Shown here in pieces: positions 1 through 11,364 of a stretch of DNA of 64,000 nucleotides. Origin of the DNA: Brachionus manjavacas (taxonomy: Eukaryota > Rotifera > Eurotatoria > Ploima > Brachionidae); the NCBI GenBank assembly GCA_019054805.1, contig JAHQIY010000014.1:992001-1056000 (forward strand), in the 5' to 3' direction. The number at the start of each line of letters is the position of its first letter. Position 1 is the first letter of the stretch. Both the position numbers and the translations under genes were made by a program. The notes beneath the pieces were generated by a model, which made no database searches, was not told where the DNA came from, and saw nothing but the letters and a program-made list of their open reading frames with translations.

Positions 1-310
1 AAACCAAAGTTTATTAGGAGAGACATGATTAAACACCAACAATAGAACCAAAGAACCATATCAAGTTCAGCATTATTTATATTACTATGTATATTTTGTT
101 TTTTTTCGAAATCAGAATAATAGATGCAAAAAGAAACCATAGAGTTGATTGTCTATAAGTTCAAAGTATTTATGAGTCAAATTCTTTGAAATAGCATATC
201 TTGATCATTTTTCAAGCTATACACTTCAAATTTTCCCCAAAAGATTAAAATTATATGAAGATTATAGAAAAAAAATTTATTTCTTTAAAATTTCATGAAT
301 TTTTTATCTT
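1..310. other. AT-rich sequence, no gene seen
   Basis: Homopolymer-rich AT sequence with no open frame of useful length and no recognised repeat before the LINE tail that begins near 311. Confidence 0.5.
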
Positions 311-372
311 TTTGTTATTTTTATTTATTTGTTCAATCTGTATCGAGCTAAGGCTCCTTCAGAATAATCTTT
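311..372 (-). mobile_element. LINE 3' tail fragment (Jockey-like family)
   Basis: Read on the minus strand this is the conserved 3' end of the LINE family seen in full near 36-41 kb: a GAAGGAGC...GCTCGATACAG core followed by an AAATAAATAAA tail. Only the tail is recognisable, so this is a heavily 5'-truncated copy. The same core occurs at 29591, 35535 and 38020, which supports the call. Confidence 0.6.
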
Positions 373-409
373 TTAGAAAAGCCCAGCTTTTAAAAGCTTT
401 GAAAATTTA

Positions 410-450
410 GGAGTTGTTTAAAAGTCACAAGTCTCAAGTCAAGTCCAAGT
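410..450. repeat. AAGTC-repeat element end
   Basis: Repeated AAGTC motifs follow AGTTGTTTAAAAGTCACAAG. The same opening ends the foldback element at 19205-19520, so this looks like a solitary end of that family. Confidence 0.35.
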
Positions 451-1455
451 CAGGGCTTATTGAAATCAATTGTTGAAAAATTTGTTTCTCAATTTCTAAA
501 ATCTTATTAATTTTTCAAAATTAATCCCTTTGAATTAATTTAATAGAATTTATTCAATACTTTTGATTAATTAGAACTTTTATTAATTTTAATACTTAAG
601 AATTCTACTTTTTTTTTCTGTCCATGGGACTTAAAATTGTGAAAAAAAATACTGATATAATACTATTACTATTAGTATTATAATAACATTATAAAATAAA
701 AATTATTAGAATTTCATGAACTTGTTGGTTTTTACTCTAGATCGATTTTAGAAATTATTCCCATGCAAAAATCGTCTTGATTTTATTGGAAAATAACTCG
801 TAATTTAGGGGTAAAAAAGTGATAGTGAATTACTACTTAATTTGTCTACTCTACGTAACTCATTTTTACAATGTAATTAAGTCGTAATTACTTGATATTC
901 TATAACTTTCATTTCGAAATTTCGAGTAATTAACACGTAAAATGCCGTAAATAAATATCGATAATTTATAATCAGGGTAGAGATTTTAGCTTAAATATTA
1001 TTTTTGCTTTTTTTCATTTTTGTTTAGATACATTTTTATTAGTGATAAAAAAAATTGGTTTTTGGGACACAAATTGATACTTGAAATGAGGGGTTAGGGT
1101 TCCTTGAATTTGAAAAAGCTTTTCAAATAATAGTTTAATCGAAAAAAAAAATTCAAGTTAAATTTTAATTTTAATTTGATTTTTTTTTAATTTTGAAATT
1201 AAATCTGAAAACTCCCTGTTTTTAAATCTGTCACGCTCACTACAGCGCGTTTAATTTATCAAAAGGTATTTGAATATTTGACAAATATCAAACACACAAA
1301 TACTTCGCGTTTAAACATTAATTAAGTTTCTTTATTTATTCTAAAGGTAAAGGTAAAATTTAAAAATAAAATTTTAATTTTTTTTTTTTTTTTTTAAATT
1401 TATTAGAAAAGTATATATTGTTATCATATCGGTCTTAAATAATTTACATTATATA

Positions 1456-1497
1456 TATGTGACCAGGTTGGGCCACGTGACCTATCCTGGTCACATA
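1456..1497. repeat. GC-rich hairpin
   Basis: Perfect 12 bp arms (TATGTGACCAGG and its complement, 1456-1467 and 1486-1497) around an 18-base loop that contains GGCCACGTGACC, itself nearly palindromic. It stands out in AT-rich flanks. Its function is unknown; it could be a small mobile-element remnant. Confidence 0.6.
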
Positions 1498-1894
1498 CAT
1501 ATCCAGTAAGACCCGATTTTGATTTATTTATTTATTTAAATTTGTTTTTAAAAAATATTTTTTTTTTAATTCAATATAATTAAAACTAATTCATATTAGG
1601 CATCAAAGAGGTATTTTAAATTCTAAAATTCTTGTGGTTTTAGAAACTTATTCCATTTGGCTTTTTTCATTTTAAGATTTATTGCAATACTTTAAAAAAG
1701 AAAAACTTTTCATTTACAAAAATTTAGATTCTTAAATCTTTATTCTGAGTTCAAAGGAATAATCATTCACGCAATCTCTTTTGTCGCCAAGAAGCAAAAA
1801 ATATCGTGCCTTTTGGTCAAAATTTGAAGTTAATTTAATAGTTTGAGCAATGATTTTAAAAAATTAAGTAATTGTAAAAATAAGTTAAATTAAG

Positions 1895-2241
1895 ATAACG
1901 GGTAGCCAAAAATGGTTGTCTATTTGATAGTATCTTCTCGAAAACTAGACGGAAAAAACAAATCTATAGCTCATTTTAATCATAAAAAAATTCTCTGCAA
2001 AATGATACATTAAACTCGCAACTTTTATATGGTGTCTTATGAGGATAACCTAGGTCGCAGGTAGGGGTCAATTAGTAGGCTAGAGTGTACTAATTTTGAA
2101 AAGAAAGTTTTATAAAAATACCAATTTCAGAAACAAGAGAAAAAAAACTGTAAACCCTCAATATTTCACTATTTTATCATTTTCCGTTCACCATTTTTTT
2201 CTAAATGAATTTTAAGACAACCATTTTTGGTCACCCGTTAT
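1895..2241. mobile_element. MITE-like element with 27 bp inverted ends
   Basis: The left end 1895-1921 (ATAACGGGTAGCC...) and the right end 2215-2241 are inverted copies with about two mismatches over 27 bp, enclosing 347 bp without coding capacity. Flanks read TTAAG on the left and TTAAAG on the right, so a short TTAA-like target duplication is possible but not clean. The superfamily is not assigned. Confidence 0.6.
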
Positions 2242-2356
2242 TTAAAGAAGTAAAAATTTATAATATGGAACTCATGAGTTATCTTCAATTTTTAGTAAAA
2301 TTTTCTATTTAAATATCTTTCTTTATTCAAAATTTAAGTTTTTATTCAAGCCATGA

Positions 2357-2821
2357 CTAAATCGTGACTGATATTTCACAAAATTCTCCAGCAAACCATG
2401 GTCCGCAAAAACATATAGATTTTTCATCACTTTGCAAACAAGTTAATGCATTCTTGCAGGGATTTTTGTCGGCATCACATTTCTTTGTGTTACAAGTTTT
2501 CCCAAAATAACCCGGCTGGCAAATACATTCTTCATTGTATTCATCGTTTTGAATGCAAGTCGCTCCGTTTTTACATGGATTTAAATCACAAAATTTTATT
2601 TTTCTTTCGCAAAATGTTCCAGTATAAGATAATTGACAAATACACTCGATTAAACCAGCATCTGTGATTAAACAAGTACCATTGTTTTGACAAATTTTTA
2701 TTTCAGCAGGGCATGGTTTTGACTCAGGAGTAGCAATCTTATTTGGTTGTGAATCACCATAAACAGTAACCAAACTTTGGCTAAACGACCATGTAAGAAG
2801 AAAATATGCTAAAATCATCAT
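2357..2821 (-). CDS. Secreted protein with three EGF-like domains (cluster member 1)
   Basis: This single-exon gene encodes 154 aa. Residues 1-22 are a hydrophobic signal peptide. Three EGF-like domains follow, at roughly 37-71, 78-110 and 115-149, each with the six-cysteine pattern ending in C-x-C...G-Y/F-x-G-x-x-C. No membrane segment or other domain is present, so a secreted product is expected. Two adjacent ATG codons open the frame and either gives the same signal peptide. A TATA-like promoter block at 2862-2910 is shared with its paralogues. It is the most distal member of a five-gene minus-strand cluster. Its ligand and role are unknown. Confidence 0.85.
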   Translation of the reverse strand: MMILAYFLLTWSFSQSLVTVYGDSQPNKIATPESKPCPAEIKICQNNGTCLITDAGLIECICQLSYTGTFCERKIKFCDLNPCKNGATCIQNDEYNEECICQPGYFGKTCNTKKCDADKNPCKNALTCLQSDEKSICFCGPWFAGEFCEISVTI

Positions 2822-2861
2822 TTTTTAAAGCTTAAATAGAAATAATAAAAAAATTAATTTG

Positions 2862-2910
2862 ATTTATACTTAGCTTAATTCTTATCAGATTGCATATTTT
2901 TTCTTTAAAG
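2862..2910 (-). promoter_or_regulatory. Conserved TATA promoter block of EGF gene 1
   Basis: On the minus strand a TATGCAATCTGATAAG-type box precedes TTAAGC and AGTATAAATC, about 45 bases before the ATG. The same order and spacing recur upstream of the genes starting at 7800, 9364 and 13038. TATAAA is the likely TATA box. The TATGCAA part resembles a POU octamer, which is inference. Confidence 0.6.
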
Positions 2911-3539
2911 TAAAATTAATTCGTTTATTAAAAAAGATAAATAATGGTATTAAAATGAATTTACAATTAAATTGCTGGATTAAAATTCCAATATTAAATG
3001 ACAACATCTATTAGCAAAAAAAAAATTATTGGAACATTTGATACCAAAATATGACACTAAATTTGAAAGTGATATGATTTTTTTAATAAAATAATTTTAG
3101 CTTTTAGAAAAAATGACTTTATCATTTAAATAATTTAAAATCATCACTAATTAAATTAATCATTGTTTGGATATAATTTAGTATTTTATTTAAATTTTGC
3201 AAATTTCACTTTCTAAAAATTGAATTTTTTTTTCTAGCTTTTTTAAACACTTCAAAAATAAAAAGTACATGCCATATTATTTAAAAATTTTTAAGCTATC
3301 GGAAAATTCATAAAAAAAATTCTTTTTAAATTTTTGTAAAATTATTGAAATTTTGCACAAAAAAAATAATGCCGAAAATTAACTTGTAACTTCATATCAT
3401 CTGATTTGATCTAATATCAAATGATATTAGCTATCAGCTGATTTCAGTTAAGATCATTTATTTTTGTGTCTTTCTCATTTAAGCTAATATCAGATAATAT
3501 TATATGATATCATCTTATTTTAGTTAAGAAAAAATTAAG
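2911..3539. other. AT-rich spacer before LINE
   Basis: No gene is seen. At 3400-3530 there are several imperfect palindromes built from ATATCA/TGATAT motifs just upstream of the truncated LINE. Confidence 0.4.
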
Positions 3540-5765
3540 AAATTAGCTAAAAAATCTAATTGGGTCAATGGACTGGAAAAAAGAATTTGTTGGACGGCAT
3601 GTTAATGAATGTTATGCAAGTTTTCTGAATGTGTATCTGCGACTCCAAGAGAAAAACGTACCCGAGAAAAGAGAGAATTTGCGAAAGAGCGAAAAATGGA
3701 TGAACTACGAGGTTAATAGAGTGATAAAACTAAAGCATCGAGCTTGGTATAAGATGAAAGCATGAAATGAAAGTTCATTTGAAATAAGTAAATATTATTA
3801 TGGAAAAGCATGTAGAGAGTTAAAACAGATGTTAAGAAATATAAAATCGTATTATGAGAACAGACTGTCTAAAAAAGCAAAAAGTGATCCAAAACTAATT
3901 TATGCCCATGTAAGAAGCAAAATGGGAGTAAAGGAAGAAATAAGAATGTTAAGAACAAAAGAGGGTGAAGTAACGAGTGACAAAAAACTGATAGCTGAGC
4001 TATTAAATGATCAGTTTCATTCAGTCTTTAATAAAGAAACCAATGATAATTTGCCTTTTTTTCCTTTGCATACTTCCTCTACTTTCGATATTGAGAATGT
4101 CATGCAGGATCTAAACGAGGATCTGATTGAACGGAGACTAGAGAAATTAAATGGCAACAAATCGATGGGCATAGACCAAGTACATCCACTGATACTGAAA
4201 AACTGCTCAAAAACGATGTCAGTTCCATTGAAGATAATTTTCGAAAAATCATTAGAGACAGGAAAAATCCAAAAAGAGTGGAAAAGAGCAAACGTGTCTC
4301 CGATCTACAAAAAAGGAAGTAAATTAGAGCCAGCTAATTATCGACCCGTATCACTGACGTCTGTCGCTTGCAAAGTTCTGGAAGGTATTGTCAGGGACCG
4401 AATAATGTTTTACCTTCAAGAAAATAATCTAATAATTGGAAGTCAACATGGATTTGTTCCAAAGAAACGCTTGATATGATCACGACTGAGTTGGCCAAAG
4501 GTAACAGTGTGGATGAAATACTATTAGACTTCTCAAAGACTTTTGATACGGTACCGTATCAACGACTTCTTCATAAACTACGTCTATATAAAGTATGTAC
4601 TAGGTTATGGACTAGGTGAGAAAATAGTAAGTTGGCTCGAAGACTTTTTGAGTATGAGAACTCAGCGAGTTGTACTTGGAGATGGAGTTTCTAGATGGTC
4701 AGAGGTACTGAGTGGAGTTCCGCAAGGATCTGAACTTGGACCCCTGCTATTTGTCTTGTACATAAATGACCTACCTGACTGCGTTTCAAATAGAATGGAA
4801 TTGTATGCAGATGACTCAAAAATACTCGGTATAGTTAATAATGTTTATGAGAGAGTGATGTTACAGAACGATCTGGATGCAGTATGTCAATGGATAGAGG
4901 TTTGGCCCATGGGACTTTGTGCTAACAAATGTAAAGATATGCATTTCGGCAGACTAAATGAAAGGCATAAATATACACAAAAAAGCAACAGGAATGTTAT
5001 ACTAACGACCACAGATTGTGAAAGGGATCTTGGAGTGATGGTTTCATCAGATTTAAAGAGGACGAGCCAAGTGAAAAGTGCTTGTGCGAAAGCGAGTAGG
5101 GTACTTGGAATGCTAAAGCGAACGTTTACAAGTAGAGAGGAAAGACTGTGGGTAAGATTGTATATATCCATGGTGAGACCCCACCTAGATTACGCAGTGC
5201 AGGTTTGGAATCCAAGTATGAAAATGAAAATGGACGTGAATGCGTTGGAAAAGGTGCAAGAGAGGGCAACAAAAATACCTTTGTCTGTAAGAAACATGCC
5301 GTATGAAAAGAGGCTGACAAAATTAGGACTGACAAAGCTGAGTGAAAGAAGAGTGAGAGGGGACTTGATTGAAATGTACAAACTAGTGAATGGAATAGAA
5401 AAGGTAAGCTTGGTCAAGAATCTAGTGAATAAATCAGAAAACAAGGGACCAGCCGGGGCGTTAAGAGGAAATAGGATCAGAGTCCAGAGAGAAAGTTTCC
5501 CAGCTAAAATTAGAAACGATTTTGCGGCTGCAGTAAATGCCAGACATGTATTTTTCTCAAACAGAGTAGTTTCGCATTGGAATAGGTTGCCAGAAAACGT
5601 GGTGAAATCCAAGTCAACCGCTAATTTTAAAATGGCTTTAGATAAGTTCAATGGAATCGGCTGCTACAGCTCTACACGGCCAATTGGCGGTGATGGGCTT
5701 AGTCAATCTACATGTTAGGTGTCGCAGCAAGAACTACTACTACTACTACTACTACTACTAAATTA
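3540..5765 (+). mobile_element. 5'-truncated CR1/L2-like LINE with reverse transcriptase
   Basis: The coding sequence starts in the linker between endonuclease and reverse transcriptase and runs through the RT core: a QVHPLIL region, NYRPVSLTS, GVPQGS..GPLLF, then the catalytic YADD motif near 4806, and a C-terminal thumb domain to 5718. The element ends in an ACT-trinucleotide run (5733-5760), a tail type also found on the fragment at 11584-12328. It is not intact: there is an in-frame TGA at 3763, a deletion or frameshift near 4470-4480 and another frameshift near 4590-4605. The endonuclease and any ORF1 are missing. It inserted between EGF genes 1 and 2, in the opposite orientation. Confidence 0.85.
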
Positions 5766-6993
5766 AAAAACTGAGGATATTATTTTAAAATTTTTTTTTT
5801 CACAAATTTATTCATTCATGTATTTTACAGTTAAAACAATAAAAATTTCAAGAATTACACTGCTCTTTAGTTAACAAAGAGACCATCTTAGTTTTCCTGT
5901 ATCTTATTCCTTAAATTGGAAGTTAAATATTTTTCAAAAAAAAAATATAGACATTATTTTGCTTTTTTTCTCCTTTTTAAAACTTCATATTCGAATTAGT
6001 CTGTAATAAAACACATTACCAGACTTGTGTAAATTTTAATTTAATATATTGTAATTTATTAAATTAATTGTCCCTTTTCATTCTTAGTGGATAATGAGAA
6101 GGTGCTCATCTCCATTTCTACTACCCTTTTAAGCAACGGCTCCGATCTGACACAGAGGTGTGTTTTCCTCCCTAAGCGAGTTCTGACCCTTCGATCCTCT
6201 GCTTGCATTAATAATACACAAACAGATCAAATAATAATTAATAAGTCATTTGACTTGACTTGAAACTTTTATTTTTCTAATGAGACTAAAAAATGAATAA
6301 TCATACATTTTTTCAAGCATTTATATTTTGTTGAGAAAAAGCTGATCGAATAAATTTATTTTTAATTTAGAACTGTTTTTATCCCTATTTTTTAGTATCT
6401 TGGGGTTCATTTGGAAAAATATAGTAAGAGTTTAAGGTGTAGAAAATACATGATAAAAAAATATATTTTAGTAAGTAAGTTCTTGCTAATTTTGGTCGAA
6501 TTAAAATTAAAAAAATAAATTACAGAATTTGGTTGTATTTTTGCTAACCAGAAATAAATTTTTATTATTTTTTACTGTATTCTACATTTTTATTTTTTTA
6601 AAAAGAAATTTTTTCAATAGATCTTAAAAACGAGATTTTAATTGTAAATTAAAAATATTTTAAACATTTATAAAATTTTATAACATGTATTTTTAAACTA
6701 AAAACAAAACAAAACAAAATTACAAATATTATTTTATTTTGAAAAATGTAGGCTTTGAAATCAGTTTTAATTACCTGAATAATCAAATGTCTTCATTCAG
6801 CACGAGATAGGCAATAAAACAAATTTCCAGAAATGTTTACATTAGAAAAATTGGTTGTGAAACAGTGGTCCAAAAAATGAATAAGCACGCATTGAAACGT
6901 TTAATTTAATCAAATTATGAGAAAACAGTTCTATATTAAAACATTTTTTAAATTGAGTTTGTTTTAATCTTTATTTTATTTATCTAAAAAAAA
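5766..6993. other. Intergenic region with a GC-richer island
   Basis: No open frame is supported. About 6071-6230 is clearly less AT-rich than its flanks (CGGCTCCGATCTGACAC..., CCTCCCTAAGCGAG...) and might be a SINE or structured RNA. No convincing A and B boxes were found on either strand. Confidence 0.4.
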
Positions 6994-7800
6994 TTATTCA
7001 GGTAAAAGAATGTCACATCTTTCTCCAGTGTATCCATTGAAGCAAAAACAATTTTTTTTTCCTTCAATTTCTAAACAAGATCCCTTTACGCAAAAGTCAT
7101 CTTCTTCAGCACACTTTCTTGTTTCGCATGTTCTACCAAAATAACCTTCTGCGCATAAACATTCTCCGTCAATTTTACTTCCTTGTTTACATATACCTCC
7201 ATTTTTGCATGGTTTTAAATCACAAAATTTATTTTCATCTTGACAAAATGTTCCAGTATAAGGTAATTGACACTTACAAATAATTGAACCAGCATCTGTG
7301 AATAAACAAATACCATCGTTTTGGCAAACTTCGATATCAGATGGACAATTCTTTAGCTGAGGAGATTCAGTAGTTGTACCAGTTGTGGTTTCAATAGTTG
7401 TTTCAGTAGTTATATCAGTTGTGGTTTCAGTAGTTGTTTCAGTTGTGGTTTCAGTAGTTGTGCCAGTAGTTGATTCTCTGTTTTCACAAAAGCTTCCAAA
7501 ATAACCTGGGGCACATTGACAATAAGCCGTGTTTCCAGAAAGCGGGATACAGCTTCCTCCATTTCTACACAACTCTTTTAAACAAATGTTAATTGTAGTT
7601 GTGGTTGTATGGGCCGTAGTTGTTATTTGAGGAGCATCTCTACAATCTATACCAGTATATCCGTCGATACAAGCACAATATGCCAACTCTTTACCAATTT
7701 GTATACATTTACCTCCGTTTTGGCAAAATGAGTCACTACAAGTAAATGCCGAATTTTGACCTAACGACCAAATGAGAACAAAAAATATTGAAATAATCAT
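6994..7800 (-). CDS. Secreted protein with five EGF-like domains and Thr-rich linkers (cluster member 2)
   Basis: This single-exon gene encodes 268 aa. A signal peptide (about 1-20) is followed by EGF1 (21-53), a short Thr-rich spacer, EGF2 (about 73-106), a mucin-like linker of some 40 residues built from TTTETTTE-type repeats (about 108-150), and EGF3-5 (about 154-264). The linker is a likely O-glycosylation site. EGF3-5 are nearly identical to the whole ectodomain of the gene at 8912-9364, down to the DNA and the start of the 3' flank. This suggests a recent duplication or gene conversion, with EGF1-2 and the linker specific to this copy. The promoter block lies at 7851-7900. It is probably secreted; the ligand is unknown. 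Confidence 0.85.
   Translation of the reverse strand: MIISIFFVLIWSLGQNSAFTCSDSFCQNGGKCIQIGKELAYCACIDGYTGIDCRDAPQITTTAHTTTTTINICLKELCRNGGSCIPLSGNTAYCQCAPGYFGSFCENRESTTGTTTETTTETTTETTTDITTETTIETTTGTTTESPQLKNCPSDIEVCQNDGICLFTDAGSIICKCQLPYTGTFCQDENKFCDLKPCKNGGICKQGSKIDGECLCAEGYFGRTCETRKCAEEDDFCVKGSCLEIEGKKNCFCFNGYTGERCDILLPE
7366..7472 (-). repeat. Coding minisatellite for Thr/Glu linker
   Basis: Imperfect tandem units of about 12-24 bp on the minus strand (ACAACTGAAACTACT type) encode the Thr-rich linker of the EGF gene. Slippage here would change linker length without changing frame. Confidence 0.7.
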
Positions 7801-7850
7801 TTTTAAAAATTAAATAGAAATAACTTAAACTCTTGAAAACTATTTACTTA

Positions 7851-7900
7851 GATTTATACTTGGCTTAATCGGTATCAAATTGCATACCTCTCTTTTAAAA
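7851..7900 (-). promoter_or_regulatory. Conserved TATA promoter block of EGF gene 2
   Basis: On the minus strand TATGCAATTTGATACC, then TTAAGCC and AGTATAAATC, about 50-100 bases before the ATG at 7800. It is near-identical to the blocks of the paralogues. Confidence 0.6.
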
Positions 7901-8911
7901 AATAACACATCTTAATTCAAAACCTCAAGCATTTTTTAAAATTTAATTTTTTTATATGAATTGATTTCAGCTTAGAAAAATAAATGATAGTGGTTTTTCA
8001 GTTTAATATTCGAAAATTTGAAATTTAAAACTATTTAAATTATTTTAAGATAGAGTATTTTAAAAGATTGGTTGGAGATAGAGTTAAACATAATAAATTA
8101 ATAGAGAACTAAAAATTGATTCTAAGATTTTTATTCTCAAAATTTTATGTATAATTACTTAAGACCTACGGATTAGAAATATCAAGTTCTATATTTTCCA
8201 ATTAAAATATGATTTTTTCTATAAAGCATTAATCATGTATATCTAACATGGTTTGATCTAATAAGATATTTTAAAGTTCAATGATGTCACTATGATGCAT
8301 TTTAAATAATAGTTAATGTTTTTTTTTACTAAAAGTGATACAATTTTTTAGAATTTTCAATTACCTAAAAATACGAAAATAGGTGAAACTTGAGTTTTTT
8401 TGTAATTTTAGTTTCTTATGATTTGGACCGGCTAAATTTTAATTTTGGATAAAAAGGAACATACATACATAAAGAAGTCGAGATAACTTGTCAAATAGGG
8501 TTTAATCCTTTTCTGACAGAAACTCACCTAACAACCATAGCTTTGGTAAAAAAAAAATTTTAAATTTCATCTCAGAAAAAAATTCATCTCAAAATATTTC
8601 AACACATAATTTAAGTTTTATGAAAAAAGACATTCTTATGAGAAACAATCAAGAGATTTTTTATTGCAAATTTAAAAAATCACACAACTTTGATAATCTT
8701 TTTTTTAAACCTAGTAAAAATAAAAAATTCATCAGAATAAAGACTTTAAATTATTAAAATGACAAAAATTCAACAAATAAATTTAATAGGGATTAAAACT
8801 GTATTCAATGAAATTTTTAGTTAATAATTTTCAAACAAATAATTAAATATTTAAATAGATTTAACAAGTTTTTTCAATCTTTATTTTGTTATTTTATTTA
8901 TCTAAAAAAAA
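7901..8911. other. Intergenic AT-rich stretch
   Basis: About 1 kb between EGF genes 2 and 3 with no supported gene, RNA or recognisable element. The last 40 bases before 8912 match the 3' flank of EGF gene 2. Confidence 0.5.
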
Positions 8912-9364
8912 TTATTCAGGTAAAAGAATGTCACATCTTTCTCCAGTGTATCCATTGAAGCAAAAACAATTTTTTTTTCCTTCAATTTCTAAACACGATC
9001 CGTACAGGCAATAGTCACTATCACAATTTCTAAATTCGCATGTTCTACCAAAATAACCTTCTGCGCATAAACATTCTCCGTCAATTTTACTTCCTTGTTT
9101 ACATATACCTCCATTTTTGCATGGTTTTAAATCACAAAATTTATTTTCATCTTGGCAAAATGTTCCAGTATAAGGTAATTGACACTTACAAATAATTGAA
9201 CCAGCATCTGTGAATAAACAAATACCATCGTTCTGGCAAACTTTGATATCAGATGGACAATTCTTTAGCTGAGCAGTACTCTCATTTGGTTGTGATTCGC
9301 TAGAAACAATAACTAAATTCCCACCAAGAGACCATATTAGAAGAAAAAATGTTAAAACAATCAT
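8912..9364 (-). CDS. Secreted protein with three EGF-like domains (cluster member 3)
   Basis: This single-exon gene encodes 150 aa with a signal peptide (about 1-22) and three EGF-like domains (about 36-70, 77-110 and 113-146). Its EGF domains match EGF3-5 of the neighbour at 6994 almost residue for residue; the visible differences concentrate in the spacer before the last domain and in its first cysteine segment. The signal peptide differs from the neighbour's. No membrane anchor is present. The shared promoter block is at 9404-9452. The product is probably an extracellular soluble protein; its function is unknown. Confidence 0.85.
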   Translation of the reverse strand: MIVLTFFLLIWSLGGNLVIVSSESQPNESTAQLKNCPSDIKVCQNDGICLFTDAGSIICKCQLPYTGTFCQDENKFCDLKPCKNGGICKQGSKIDGECLCAEGYFGRTCEFRNCDSDYCLYGSCLEIEGKKNCFCFNGYTGERCDILLPE

Positions 9365-9403
9365 TTTTTAAAAATTTAAAAAAATTAAAATTTTACTTTT
9401 TCA

Positions 9404-9452
9404 GCTTTATACTAGGCTTAATGGATATCAAATTGCATACTTTTCTTTGAAA
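9404..9452 (-). promoter_or_regulatory. Conserved TATA promoter block of EGF gene 3
   Basis: TATGCAATTTGATATCC, TTAAGCC and AGTATAAAGC on the minus strand, about 40-90 bases upstream of the ATG. The order and spacing match the paralogous blocks. Confidence 0.6.
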
Positions 9453-11046
9453 TAAAAGTCACTTCTCAATTTAAAAACGATGAATACTAGAAATTTAATT
9501 AATAGATTGATACAACAAAAGATTTACAAGCATAAAGTAATAGCTTCTTTCTTTAGAATTTATCTAACATATTTGAACTTAATGATGAAAAAGAAATTCG
9601 AAACTTTCTATATTTTACAAAAATTATTAAAAGATTAGTTAGAGACCTAGTCAGAAAGAGATTTGTTAGACAAAGTAGAAAAGATCTATCACAACTTAGT
9701 TTCATGATTTATTCATTTCCAGCAGTTAAGAGAAAAATGTATCATTAAGTTAACTACAACTAACCAAGCATGAAGAAAATCAGTTGTGCTGCTAACTTCC
9801 GAAAGCTTGAAAAAAATTGAATTCGGAAACTGATGGTGATTTTTATGTTGATCTTAAGTCATCTGAAATAATCTCAAATTACATCTAAAATAAAGAAAGA
9901 GTTGGGTTACCAAATTTCTTGGAAAAATTGAGACAGAAAATTTTTATTAGATGTATGCTTTTCCATGTAAGAAAAATAATCAATTCATGAGTTGATTTTA
10001 ATTACATATTTATTTTTAAATATTTGAGGGAAACTTTCAGGCCATAAAGAAAAATTCTAAGTCCTTCGTTATGATCGAGTCATTTAGGAAATGTGCCAGT
10101 ATATTGAATCATTGAATAATCAAAAAAAAAATTATTCTTAAAAATATTTAATAGAAATTATAGTTAATAATAACTGATCAAAAAATAAAAAAAAATTATG
10201 ATAAAACTTTATTAATAAAAATATTTTTTAAACTTTAAATATTATAACATTTTCAAATTCTTTCGCCCATAACCTCTTCGCTTCATTCTTGATAATTTCG
10301 TTTGGCTTTTCTCATTTTTCTAAATTCTCATTTTTTAAATATTCAAATTTATAAATTTTTGACCTCATGGCATTGAGAGGAACATTTTGGCATTAAACAC
10401 TTCTTGCGCAAAAGATGCCGAAAAAAACTAATATATCTCTTTTTTAAATGAAAGTTTGGGATCTACTGCTTTCGGGTGACAATTAGTACAATTCAATTTA
10501 AATTTATCATCAACAAGTCAAAAATCGTTTGGTCTCATTTATTTACGTGTAGCATAGCTTGTCGGTTTAACTTTCTCATCTTAATTTTATCGTTTTCCTG
10601 AATTTTAGATTTTTCGGTATTAGGTTGAATTGGTGTTTCCATTTTTTCTTCAAAATCATTATGAAAGTTTTAATTATCCTCATAGTAATTATAATTATCA
10701 TCAGAGACTTTTGTTGGTATCATCTGCATTTCTAAGATTATCAAGAGTTTTTAAGATAGCTTTCATCGAGACTTGGCTCAAAAAGTAATTATTTGTTTTA
10801 GGAATTATTGAAATGTAGTAGAGTTTGGAATTAAAAGCATAATTAGCAATGTCTTTACTTTATTTTACCAAAAAAAAAATACAATATTTTTGGTGGTTCC
10901 ATTAACTCTCTTTGGGTTAACATATACTTTTTTTGCATGAAAATAAAAATATTTTGTAATCAAAATTTATTAATAATAACATTTTTTTGATTTTAATTTT
11001 GATGAAGAAAAAAAATCGACAAAAATAATTAATTTATTTATTATTT
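9453..11046. other. Intergenic AT-rich stretch
   Basis: No gene is supported over about 1.6 kb. There are short open frames only and no clear repeat. Confidence 0.45.
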
Positions 11047-11278
11047 AAAAAATAATTTAGGGGTTGACCCCAGGGCACGTCCGAATGGTTCAAGACCTTC
11101 GTTTGAGCCCGCATTATAAGAAAAACTGATAGAAATTTAGATGATCGAAAAAAATTGGATAAAAATTAAAACATGGAAAAAGTGATTAAATTAGTTAAAA
11201 AGCGAATTCACATTAAAAAAAAATCAAAAAAAAATCAGATAAAAAGTGATTCAATTAGAGCTAAGTTTATCTAATGGA
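11047..11278. repeat. 240 bp dispersed repeat, copy 1
   Basis: It opens with AATAATTTAGGGGTTGACCCC, followed by GGGCACGTCCGAATGG and GGTTCAAGACC...TTTGAGCCCGC, then an AT-rich body. Near-identical copies lie at 21009-21175 (partial) and 21617-21854. GGGGT/ACCCC and GGTTCAA/TTGAGCC can form stems. It has no ORF. It could be the end of a DNA transposon or a SINE-like RNA. GGTTCAAGACC resembles a pol III B box, but no A box is seen. Confidence 0.65.
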
Positions 11279-11364
11279 TTTGAAAATCTTTAAATATTTA
11301 ACAAAAATAATTAAGTTTATTGAGCAAAATAAGTATTAAAAAGGGTCGAAAAACCCTCCGGGTT

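Larger units (their letters stand above)
373..1894. other. Intergenic AT-rich stretch
   Basis: No gene is seen. It holds one AAGTC-rich repeat end (about 410-450), a GC-rich hairpin (1456-1497) and long A/T runs. Confidence 0.5.

Noticed and set aside
4100-5651. Antisense frames within the LINE (up to 153 codons)
   Set aside because: They lie opposite clear RT coding sequence and match no protein family.
6071-6230. GC-richer island considered as a tRNA or SINE
   Set aside because: No consistent A/B box spacing or cloverleaf could be read on either strand, so it is left as unassigned.
11047-11278. 240 bp repeat considered as a tRNA-derived SINE
   Set aside because: A B-box-like GGTTCAAGACC is present but no A box at the proper distance, so only the repeat itself is reported.
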